In this document: positions 39,996 through 48,794 of the stretch, piece after piece
Layout of the letters: each line of letters begins with the position of its first letter
How positions within the stretch are numbered: the stretch's first letter is position 1
Source of the DNA: Luteimonas gilva
GTDB lineage: Bacteria; Pseudomonadota; Gammaproteobacteria; Xanthomonadales; Xanthomonadaceae
Length of the DNA: 64,000 bases
Reading direction: 5' to 3'
Assembly: GCF_005239095.1 (NCBI RefSeq)
Contig: NZ_SZUA01000002.1
Coordinates: forward strand, 558,001-622,000
Made by a program: the position numbers and the translations under genes
The notes under the pieces: model-generated
Databases searched by the model: none
What the model saw: only the letters and a program-made list of their open reading frames with translations
Told to the model about the DNA's origin: nothing

Positions 39996-40718
39996 TCAGG
40001 CGGTGGTGTTGGCGGAAGCGTGGCCGTTGGCGTGCATCAGGCCGCGTTCGGCCACGATGTCGGTGGCCATGCCGTCGACGATGTGTACGTTGCGCTGCGC
40101 GCGCGCCGCCAGCTCCGGATCGTGGGTCACCATCACGATGGTGGTGCCTTGCGCGTTGATCTCTTCCAGCAGCTCCATCACGCCGCGCGCCATCTGCGAA
40201 TCCAAATTGCCGGTCGGTTCGTCCGCCAGCAGCAGGCGCGGGCTGCCGGCCAGGGCGCGGGCGATCGCGGCGCGCTGCTGCTGGCCGCCGGACAGTTCGG
40301 CCGGAAAGTGGCGCATGCGCGAACCCAGGCCGACCTGGCCCAGCGCGTCCTCGATCCGCAGCTTGCGCTCGGCCGCGGGCATGCCGCGGTAGCGCAGCGG
40401 CACGTCCACGTTGTCGAACAGGTTCAAGTCGGGGATCAGGTTGAAGCTTTGGAAGATGAAGCCGATCTTGCGGTTGCGCAGCTTGCTGCGCGCGTCGTCC
40501 GACAGGCCGCGCACGTTCTCGCCGTCCAGGACGTATTCGCCGCCGGTGAAATCCTCGAGCAGGCCGGCGATGTTGAGGAAGGTCGTCTTGCCCGAACCCG
40601 ACGGACCGGTGACGGCCACGAATTCGCCCTCGCGGACGTGCAGGTCGAGCGAGCGCAGCGCGTGCGTCTCGACCAATTCGGTGCGGTAGACCTTGGAGAC
40701 TTGGCGCATGTCGAGCAT
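39996..40718 (-). CDS. MacB/LolD-type ABC transporter ATPase
   Basis: 240 residues. Walker A GPSGSGKTT, Q-loop in GFIFQSFNLIPDLN, signature LSGGQQQRAAIARAL and Walker B LLLADEPTGNLD are all intact, followed by the H-loop VTHDPELAARA. MacB/LolD/Fts-E group by its LNIAGLLEDFTGGEY region. Powers the two permeases and the adaptor downstream and upstream in this operon. Confidence 0.95.
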   Translation of the reverse strand: MLDMRQVSKVYRTELVETHALRSLDLHVREGEFVAVTGPSGSGKTTFLNIAGLLEDFTGGEYVLDGENVRGLSDDARSKLRNRKIGFIFQSFNLIPDLNLFDNVDVPLRYRGMPAAERKLRIEDALGQVGLGSRMRHFPAELSGGQQQRAAIARALAGSPRLLLADEPTGNLDSQMARGVMELLEEINAQGTTIVMVTHDPELAARAQRNVHIVDGMATDIVAERGLMHANGHASANTTA

Positions 40719-40785
40719 GTCGTTCTTCCTTCTGGCGGGTTCGGTTTCGGTGCGTGGTGTGCGGTTGGATGCGGGATGGCGGCGG

Positions 40786-40805
40786 CGGGCTTAAGCCCGC
40801 CCTAC
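40786..40805. repeat. Short GGGCTTAAGCCCGCCCTAC half-element
   Basis: GCGGGCTTAAGCCCGC is a small palindrome followed by CCTAC, resembling one end of the GTAGGGTGGG-type repeats. It lies in the 88-base gap between the adaptor and ATPase genes. Confidence 0.5.
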
Positions 40806-40806
40806 G

Positions 40807-42156
40807 TCAATTGATCTTTATTTTTTCGGCGTCGCCGAACTGGTCGCCGCCGGAAACGACGATGCGCTCGCCCGGCTGCAGGCCGTCCAGGATCTCGACC
40901 TCGCTCAGGCTGCTGACGCCGGTGCGGATCGGGCGGCGCACCGCGCTGCTGCCGTCGACGACGTAGGCGTAGCGGCCGCCGCCCTGGTCGACGAAGGAAC
41001 CGCGTTCGACCTTCAGCGCGTTGCGGCGGGTGTCGAGCACGATGCGCGCGCTCAGGCGCTGGTTCTGGCGCAAGCCCGGCGGCTGCTTGCTGTCGAAGCG
41101 CAAGCGCGCGGCGACTTCGCCGTTCACCACTTCGGGCGACACCGCAGACACCTTGGCCGGGAAAGGTTCGCCGCTGCCGCTGGTCAGCTGGCCCGGCATG
41201 CCGATCGCCAAGTCGCGCGCGAAGCTCTCGGGCACTTTGATCTCCACCTCGAACACGCTCAGGTCGACCACGCTCAGGATCGGCGCGTTGATCGCTACGT
41301 TCTGGCGCTGGGTGATCTGCACCTGGCCGACTTGGCCGTCGAACGGCGCGCGCAAGGTCAGCGCGTCGACCTGGCGCTGCAATTCGGCGACGACCGCTTT
41401 CTGGCGATCGGCGAGCAAGCGCTTGTTGCGCGTATCCAGGCCCGCGCCCTGGCCCTGCAGGCCTTCGTCCTTCTGCGCGTGCTGCAGGCCGACCTCGGCC
41501 TTCTTCAATTCGTCCTGCGCCTTGGCCACGTCCACCTGCGCGACCGCGCCGCCTTGGAAGCCGCGTTGGTAGCGTTCCAGGTCGCGCTGCGCGGCGACGC
41601 GTTCGATCTCGGCCTGGTCCAGCGCCTTGCGCGCGGTCGCGCGCGAAAGCTGCGCATCCAGCGCGGCGCGGCTGGCCTCGGCTTCCAGGCTGGCCAGCGT
41701 GGCTTCTTCCTGCATCAATTTGCTGCGCAGTTCGGGGCTGTCGATCTCGGCCAGCGGCTGGCCTTTCTTGACCGCATCGCCGGCGACCACTTTCAGCGAC
41801 ACCGTGCCGCCGGCGATCGCGTACAGGGTGGGGCTGTTGGCTGCGATCACCCGGCCGTCGGCGGCGATGTCGCGGACCAGGTCGCCGCGCGTGACCTCGG
41901 CGATGCGCACGCGCGAGCTGTCCACCGAACGGGCGCCGGCGCTGTAGCCGCTCACGACCCAGGCGCCCAGCAGCAACAGCGCCGCTACGCCGCCGCCGAC
42001 CAGCAACATGTTCTTGCTGGGCAGCTTGCGCGTTTTGGCCGGCTTGCCGCGGTCTTGGCCGGAGGTGTCGCGGATGCTGCCGACGGGGCGATCCTGGCCG
42101 GACGTGTCGCGGATGCCGATCGTGCGATCTTGGGCGGAGGTGTCGCGGATGCTCAT
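40807..42156 (-). CDS. Efflux periplasmic adaptor (HlyD/MacA-like), with triplicated N-terminal motif
   Basis: 449 residues, first gene of the leftward efflux operon. Cytoplasmic tail of about 48 residues, one membrane helix (MLLVGGGVAALLLLGAWVV), lipoyl-like and barrel domains, and a long coiled-coil hairpin (about 160-270: LMQEEATLASLEAEASRAAL, QAEIERVAAQRDLERYQRGF). The tail contains three copies of IRDTS-A/G-QDR (residues 3-10, 15-22 and 28-35). MacA-like adaptors dock the ABC pump to a TolC-type channel; no TolC gene is seen nearby. Substrate unknown; peptide or antibiotic export is one guess for a Lysobacter-like host. Confidence 0.88.
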   Translation of the reverse strand: MSIRDTSAQDRTIGIRDTSGQDRPVGSIRDTSGQDRGKPAKTRKLPSKNMLLVGGGVAALLLLGAWVVSGYSAGARSVDSSRVRIAEVTRGDLVRDIAADGRVIAANSPTLYAIAGGTVSLKVVAGDAVKKGQPLAEIDSPELRSKLMQEEATLASLEAEASRAALDAQLSRATARKALDQAEIERVAAQRDLERYQRGFQGGAVAQVDVAKAQDELKKAEVGLQHAQKDEGLQGQGAGLDTRNKRLLADRQKAVVAELQRQVDALTLRAPFDGQVGQVQITQRQNVAINAPILSVVDLSVFEVEIKVPESFARDLAIGMPGQLTSGSGEPFPAKVSAVSPEVVNGEVAARLRFDSKQPPGLRQNQRLSARIVLDTRRNALKVERGSFVDQGGGRYAYVVDGSSAVRRPIRTGVSSLSEVEILDGLQPGERIVVSGGDQFGDAEKIKIN

Positions 42157-42192
42157 TCGTTCCCCGGGGCGATAAAGTCCTACCTCGGTTTA

Positions 42193-42208
42193 AGCAAGCG
42201 GCATGCCA
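42193..42208 (-). promoter_or_regulatory. Sigma-54 (-24/-12) promoter of the efflux operon
   Basis: On the - strand the sequence reads TGGCATGCCGCTTGCT against the consensus TGGCACRNNNNTTGCW: one mismatch, with GG and GC separated by the required ten bases. The expected start of transcription is near 42182, about 25 bases before the adaptor ATG. Confidence 0.75.
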
Positions 42209-42243
42209 ACATGCAAGCAATTGATTGCGTTCGAATTTTAGCT

Positions 42244-42294
42244 GTACGGTAGGTGTCCGGACGGCGACTGTCCGCGGCCGGCGGACGGCCGTAC
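42244..42294. promoter_or_regulatory. Nested inverted repeats upstream of the sigma-54 promoter
   Basis: GTACGG (42244) pairs with CCGTAC (42289), GTCCGGAC (42255) is a palindrome, and GTCCGC / GCGGAC (42270, 42281) enclose GGCCG. They lie about 60-110 bases upstream of the expected start, the usual distance for an activator binding site. The glmS start is 46 bases beyond. Confidence 0.45.
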
Positions 42295-42340
42295 GGCGCC
42301 GCGCTCGTTAAACTACGCACTGACCAAACAAGGATTCGCC

Positions 42341-44173
<1,833 letters not shown>

Positions 44174-44195
44174 CCGGCGGCGTTTTTTTGCTTTC

Positions 44196-44289
44196 GTAGA
44201 GTCGAGCCTGCCCGACTGCTCTTCGTTCCGCCGCGATGCAGCCGCATGTGCGCGTATCGAGCAAAGCAGTCGGGCAGACTCGACTCTAC
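44196..44289. repeat. Palindromic repeat, GTAGAGTCGAGCCTGCCCGAC family
   Basis: Arms GTAGAGTCGAGCCTGCCCGA and CGGGCAGACTCGACTCTAC around about 45 bases. A second copy of the family with a foreign insert lies at 62570. Confidence 0.85.
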
Positions 44290-44298
44290 AAAGCCGAT

Positions 44299-44790
44299 TC
44301 AGTCGATCTTGCGCCACACCGAAATCGGAACGCTCCCGTCCGGCCGCACCGGTACGCGATAGCTGAGCACGCCGCCTTCCAGCGTGTACGTCCGCTTCTG
44401 CGCGACGCCTTCCCAGTTGGGGTAGGAAGCCCCTTCGATCCGGAACACGAGGATCCCTTGCTCGGCGTCGACGGACACCGTGCCGTAGTGCGTGCTGGAA
44501 CCCAGCGCCGCCGATGCGAATTCGTCCGCGCTGCCGTCGTTCTTGTCGCCGGCGAAGCGCAGCCGCTCCGACTTGAAGATCTGCAGCGAATAGCGGCCTT
44601 GCGCGTCGACGATCAGCCGCCCTTTCGGGGTCTGGCCGTAGTCGCGCACCTGCTCGCCGCCCGGCAGGATCTTGTCCGCGGCGACCAGCGTCCACGTGCC
44701 GCGCAGCGGCGATGCCTGCGCTTGCGGCGGCGAGGCTTGCGCGGACATCGCGGCGAGCGTCGCGAACGCCATGCCGATCAGAGGCTTCAT
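44299..44790 (-). CDS. Exported lipocalin-like protein
   Basis: 163 residues. Signal peptide (LIGMAFATLAAMSAQAS) then a single lipocalin-like barrel of the type seen in fungal and bacterial stress proteins: LRGTWTLVAADKILPGGEQV, DYGQTPKGRLIVDAQGRYSL, and the closing GVLSYRVPV. The GTW motif at the start of the barrel is typical. Ligand unknown. Divergent from a LysR regulator across a short AT-rich operator region, so it is the likely target of that regulator. Confidence 0.75.
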   Translation of the reverse strand: MKPLIGMAFATLAAMSAQASPPQAQASPLRGTWTLVAADKILPGGEQVRDYGQTPKGRLIVDAQGRYSLQIFKSERLRFAGDKNDGSADEFASAALGSSTHYGTVSVDAEQGILVFRIEGASYPNWEGVAQKRTYTLEGGVLSYRVPVRPDGSVPISVWRKID

Positions 44791-44835
44791 GGACGATTCC
44801 TGTGGTGATGACGGAAGGCCAGGCTACGCCGGTTG

Positions 44836-44858
44836 ATAGATTCTAAAAATGCATCTAT
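44836..44858. promoter_or_regulatory. LysR-type operator (T-N11-A box)
   Basis: ATAGAT, eleven bases, ATCTAT: a perfect 6-bp inverted repeat containing T-N11-A, in the 105-base gap between the two divergent genes. The flanks are AT-rich (CTATAAACATAT), unlike the surrounding GC-rich DNA. Confidence 0.75.
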
Positions 44859-44895
44859 AAACATATCAGTCATTTCAAAGTCTAATCTTGCCCCG

Positions 44896-45735
44896 ATGAA
44901 GACCCTGGACATCGATGCGGTACGGGCTTTCGTGCTGGCCGCCGAGCTGCGCAGCTTCACCCGCGCGGCGGATGCGCTGGGCACCACCCAGTCAGCGATC
45001 AGCCTCAGGCTGCGTCGCTTGGAGGAACAGCTAGGGCGCCGCCTTTTGGAGCGCACGCCGCGGCAGGTGCGCTTGTCCGCCGAGGGTCTGGCCTTCCTCG
45101 ACGCGGCGCGCGAACTGATATCGACCCACGACCGCGCCGCGGCGGCATTCGACGCGGAACAACGCCGTTTGGTCGTCGGCATCAGCCATCAACTGGTCGG
45201 CGCCGAATTGCCGTCTTTGTTGCGCCGGATGTGCGACCACGATCCCGGCCTGCGCATCGAAATGCGCGTGGCCGGCACCGGCGAGTTGATGCGCGCCTAC
45301 GAACAGGGCGGCCTGGATGCGGCGCTGGTGCTGCGGCCCGACGACCGCCGCAAGCAAGGCAAGCCCGTGTTCGCCGAAAGTTTTTCGTGGTTCGCCGCCG
45401 TCGGGTGGAAGCCGCATGCCGGTTCGCCGCTGCCGCTGGCGACGCAAGGCGAGCCGTGCCGGGTGCGCGGCGCGGCGGTGCGCGCGCTGGACCGCGCCGG
45501 CATCGCTTGGGACGAAATCTTCGTCGGCAAAGGCGCCGCCATCGTCGGCGCCGCGGCCGCGGCGGGCCTGGCGGTAGCGGTGCTGGCCAAACGCGCGGCG
45601 CCGCCCGGCACGGTCGACGTCGGCGCGGCGTTCTCGCTGCCGCCGATCCCGGCGCAAGACGTGATGCTCTACAGCGCGCTCAACGACCGGCGTTCGCGCG
45701 ATGCGTTGCGCGTGCTCGCGTTGGCGTTCCAATGA
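44896..45735 (+). CDS. LysR family transcriptional regulator
   Basis: 279 residues from the chosen ATG (MKTLDIDAVRAFVLA), after an AT-rich region without a strong ribosome site. N-terminal helix-turn-helix with RSFTRAADALGTTQSAISLRLRRLEEQLGRRLLER; effector-binding domain from about 90, starting RRLVVGISHQLVGAELPSLL. At 279 residues it is at the short end of the usual 290-310. It probably controls the lipocalin gene and itself. Confidence 0.9.
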   Translation: MKTLDIDAVRAFVLAAELRSFTRAADALGTTQSAISLRLRRLEEQLGRRLLERTPRQVRLSAEGLAFLDAARELISTHDRAAAAFDAEQRRLVVGISHQLVGAELPSLLRRMCDHDPGLRIEMRVAGTGELMRAYEQGGLDAALVLRPDDRRKQGKPVFAESFSWFAAVGWKPHAGSPLPLATQGEPCRVRGAAVRALDRAGIAWDEIFVGKGAAIVGAAAAAGLAVAVLAKRAAPPGTVDVGAAFSLPPIPAQDVMLYSALNDRRSRDALRVLALAFQ

Positions 45736-45864
45736 ATATCCTTTCGTTTCGCGCCTGTCGCTCGCGCCCGAATTTCTGTCGTTCGTCCCCGATGCCTTGA
45801 TTGCGCGAAACGATCGAGGCATCAGTGCGACCCGAAGGCCGCCGCTTGCGGCACGGGAGCCGAG

Positions 45865-46824
45865 ATGAACCGACGAGATTTCCTGGGAACGTGCGCGACC
45901 ATCGCTGCGGCCGCGGCTCTCCCCGCTTGCCGCACGGTTCCGGGCGGGGGCGGGACGACGCTGGATGCCGCGGCATTCGCTTCGCTTCGCCGTTTCGCGC
46001 AAACGCCTTTCGGGCGCATCGCGTACGTGGAGCGGGGGCGAGGGCCGGCGGCGTTGTTCCTGCACGGACTGCCGTTGAACGGGTTCCATTGGCGCGGATC
46101 GATCGAACGCCTCTCGCCCTATCGGCGATGCGTCGTTCCGGATTTCATGGGGCTCGGTTATACGGAAGTTTCGGGGCAGCAGGATCTTTCGCCTCAAGCG
46201 CAAACCGACATGCTCGCGGCGTTCCTCGACCGCCTCGCGATCCCTTCGGTCGATCTGGTCGCCAACGACAGCGGCGGGACGATCGCGCAGCTGTTCGCGG
46301 CGCAACACCCCGGCCGGGTGCGCACCATGCTGCTGACGAACTGCGACGTCCACGAAAACTGCCCGCCGCCGCAGATGCGCAATTCGATCAACGCGGCCAA
46401 GGCCGGCACTTACGACCAGAAGATGCAGCGGCACCTGGACGACCGCGTCTACGCCCGCTCCGAGAAGGGCATCGTCGGCTCGGCCTACATGGACCCGGCC
46501 AACGTCTCGGACGAAACGATCGACTACTACTTCCGGCCGCTCGTCGAATCGCCGCTGCGCAAATCGCAGCTCAACCGCTACTTGGCGCAGCTCGATCCCA
46601 ATCCGCTGCTGGCGATCGAGCCGACGCTGCGCCGGTTGGACACGCCCACGCGCATGGTGTGGGGCACGGGCGACGCGCTTTTTCCGGTGGTGTGGGCGAC
46701 GTGGCTCGATAAGATCCTGCCCGGATCGCGTGGCATCCGCCTGGTCGAAGGAGGGAAGCTGTTCTGGCCGGAGGAGAGGCCGGACGTGGTCGCCGAAGAG
46801 GCGCGGAAGCTTTGGAGCGTTTAG
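45865..46824 (+). CDS. Alpha/beta hydrolase, Tat-type lipoprotein
   Basis: 319 residues. The N-terminus has a twin-arginine-like NRRDFLGTC and a lipobox LPAC near residue 20, so the mature enzyme may be a membrane-anchored lipoprotein exported folded. The hydrolase fold shows the HGLPLNG oxyanion loop, the nucleophile in DLVANDSGGTIAQ (Asp where the elbow normally reads G-x-S/D-x-G; NDSGG could give either Asp or Ser), and a C-terminal Trp/Gly stretch MVWGTGDALFP. The VANDSGGTIAQLF elbow resembles haloalkane dehalogenase-like enzymes, but substrate is unknown. Follows LysR by 129 bases. Confidence 0.8.
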   Translation: MNRRDFLGTCATIAAAAALPACRTVPGGGGTTLDAAAFASLRRFAQTPFGRIAYVERGRGPAALFLHGLPLNGFHWRGSIERLSPYRRCVVPDFMGLGYTEVSGQQDLSPQAQTDMLAAFLDRLAIPSVDLVANDSGGTIAQLFAAQHPGRVRTMLLTNCDVHENCPPPQMRNSINAAKAGTYDQKMQRHLDDRVYARSEKGIVGSAYMDPANVSDETIDYYFRPLVESPLRKSQLNRYLAQLDPNPLLAIEPTLRRLDTPTRMVWGTGDALFPVVWATWLDKILPGSRGIRLVEGGKLFWPEERPDVVAEEARKLWSV

Positions 46825-46840
46825 CCGAACGCTTCGGAAG

Positions 46841-47575
46841 TCATGAGGCCTCGGATAGGCCGAGGCCCGCGAGCCCGATTGCCTTTCGCAATTTATCGCG
46901 GTAGCTGCGCCCGCCGGACAGTTTTTGGCCGTTGTGCAGGCGAAGCAGATACTGCCCCGACGGCAACAATTCCACATCGCGCACGGCGCCGATGCGGACC
47001 ACGCGCGAGCGGTGGATGCGCACGAACTGCGCCGGATCCAACTTCGCCTCGATCGCGTTCAGCGTTTCGCGCGCCAGGTGCCGCTCGTGCCCGCAGTGCA
47101 CCTCGACGTAGTTCGCGCTTGCGAGCAGCGAATCGATGGTCTGTACCGGCACCAAGCGCTGGCGCGCGCCCGCATGAAGTAGCAGGCGCTCGGGATACGC
47201 GGATCCGCGCGCGGCCAAGCGCGCCCGCAGGCGCGCGAGCGTGGCCTGCAGGCGCCGCGTAGTGAAGGGTTTGAGCAGATAGTCGACCGCATCGGTTTCG
47301 AATGCGTGGACGGCATGCTCGGAATGGGCGGTCACGTACACCACGCAAGTGCCCGCGGTGGCGTTCGCCGAGACGTGCAAGCCGTCTATCCCGGGCATGC
47401 GGATGTCGAGGAAGGCGACGTGTGGTCGGTGCGAGCGCAGGGCCGCGATCGCGGAAGCGCCGTCCCCGCATTCCGCGACCACTTCGACGCCGTCCTCGTC
47501 GCGCAGCAGTCGCGATAGGCGCGCAAGGGCCATCGGTTCGTCGTCCACCACGATCGCGCGGATGCGTCCGCTCAT
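46841..47575 (-). CDS. LytTR family response regulator
   Basis: 244 residues. Receiver domain with IVVDDEPMALARLSRLL and phosphoacceptor Asp57 in AFLDIRMPGIDG; C-terminal LytTR DNA-binding domain with IDSLLASANYVEVHC and FVRIHRSRVVRIGAV. Its ATG overlaps the stop of the kinase gene (ATGA), so the two are coupled. Targets unknown. Confidence 0.93.
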   Translation of the reverse strand: MSGRIRAIVVDDEPMALARLSRLLRDEDGVEVVAECGDGASAIAALRSHRPHVAFLDIRMPGIDGLHVSANATAGTCVVYVTAHSEHAVHAFETDAVDYLLKPFTTRRLQATLARLRARLAARGSAYPERLLLHAGARQRLVPVQTIDSLLASANYVEVHCGHERHLARETLNAIEAKLDPAQFVRIHRSRVVRIGAVRDVELLPSGQYLLRLHNGQKLSGGRSYRDKLRKAIGLAGLGLSEAS

Positions 47576-48633
47576 GCCGCCTCCGGAAGCCGTTGCAAAG
47601 GCAGGTCGATGCGAACGCAGGTTCCGTTGCCGGGCGATGTCTCCACTTCGAAGCGGAAGTCGTCGCCGTAGAGGCATTGCAAGCGCGCCCGCGCGCTCGC
47701 CAGCCCTAGGCCATGCCCCGGCGCCGCTGCGGCTTCGCCGTCTCCGTCGTCGGAAACTTCGAGCAGCAACCGGTTCCCGTCGCCGCGCGCGGCGACTTGG
47801 ATGCTGCCGGGCGCCAGGCGCGGAGCGATGGCGTAGCGGATCGAATTCTCGACGAGAGGCTGCAACAAGAGCCGCGGCACCGCGGCCGAATACAAGGATT
47901 CGTCCACGTCCAAGCGGAAGCGCAATCGCGGCCCCAATCGGACCTGTTCGATCCCCACGTAATCTTCGATCAATTCGATCTGCTCGCCCAACGTCGCCTG
48001 CTGCGCGGCTCCGCCGTCGATGCTTTGCCGCAGCAGGCCGCCGAGCCCCACGACCATGCGGTCGGCCGCCGCCACGTCGCGATGCATCACCTCGCTGATG
48101 GAGTGGAGCGCATTGAACAGGAAATGCGGGTCGAGCCGGGCCGAGAGCGCTTCGAAACGCGCCTGGGACAGTTGCGACTCCAGTTCGGCGTGCTGTCGCC
48201 GGCGCGCCCCTTCGCGCTGTGCGAACAAGAGTGCGTGCGCCACGCCGATGATCATCCAGGCCGTAAGCAAATTGCTGAGGAAGCTGGTGCGGAGCAGGGC
48301 GGGCCAGCTCGGCAGCTGTTCGTGCCAGCCGATCCACGGATTGATCGCCGCAACGCACAAGGCGCGGGCCACGATGATCCCGGCGACGGCGAGGGTCAGC
48401 CAGCCGATCGACCGAAGCATCGCACCGCGTTCGATCGGATGGCGGCCCACCCACCAGAAGAGAAACAGGGTGAAAGGGATCCACAGCGCGGCTTTGGCCA
48501 TCTCCGTGCGCAACAAATAGGACGAGGCGACCTGCCCGGAAAAGGCCTCGTACATCTGCCCCGTCCACACCAGTCCGGTGAGCAGCCACCAAGCGCCGAC
48601 TGCCAACCATGTCAAAGCGGTCCGTCGTTGCAT
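47572..48633 (-). CDS. LytS/YehU-type membrane sensor histidine kinase
   Basis: 353 residues from the ATG just before the first helix; ATGs at 48660 and 48675 in the same frame are equally possible, as none has a clear ribosome site. Four to five hydrophobic helices fill the first 150 residues. The His_kinase domain has the phosphoacceptor His in LDPHFLFNALHSISEVMHRD; the ATPase domain has LLLQPLVENSIRYAI (N box) and HGLGLASARARLQCLYG. Partner of the LytTR regulator. It is divergent from the patatin gene, whose transcript starts close by. Confidence 0.9.
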   Translation of the reverse strand: MQRRTALTWLAVGAWWLLTGLVWTGQMYEAFSGQVASSYLLRTEMAKAALWIPFTLFLFWWVGRHPIERGAMLRSIGWLTLAVAGIIVARALCVAAINPWIGWHEQLPSWPALLRTSFLSNLLTAWMIIGVAHALLFAQREGARRRQHAELESQLSQARFEALSARLDPHFLFNALHSISEVMHRDVAAADRMVVGLGGLLRQSIDGGAAQQATLGEQIELIEDYVGIEQVRLGPRLRFRLDVDESLYSAAVPRLLLQPLVENSIRYAIAPRLAPGSIQVAARGDGNRLLLEVSDDGDGEAAAAPGHGLGLASARARLQCLYGDDFRFEVETSPGNGTCVRIDLPLQRLPEAA

Positions 48634-48794
48634 ACCCGACACGCTAGCCGTGTGCGCCATCTCTCGAGAAGGCATCGCGCCCAGCATATCCGGTGGGTCG
48701 CGACGAAGCATCTGCCGGCGACGTTGAGTTGTCCCAAGCGGGCTGCGACCATGGCGCGTCGGCATCGCGCCGCGGCAGGCGCAAGGAGAAGGCA

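Noticed and set aside
42157-42340. A glmS-type ribozyme or riboswitch before glmS
   Set aside because: The 184-base gap lacks the conserved core expected for a glmS ribozyme, which is mainly found in Gram-positive bacteria; the inverted repeats fit activator sites better.
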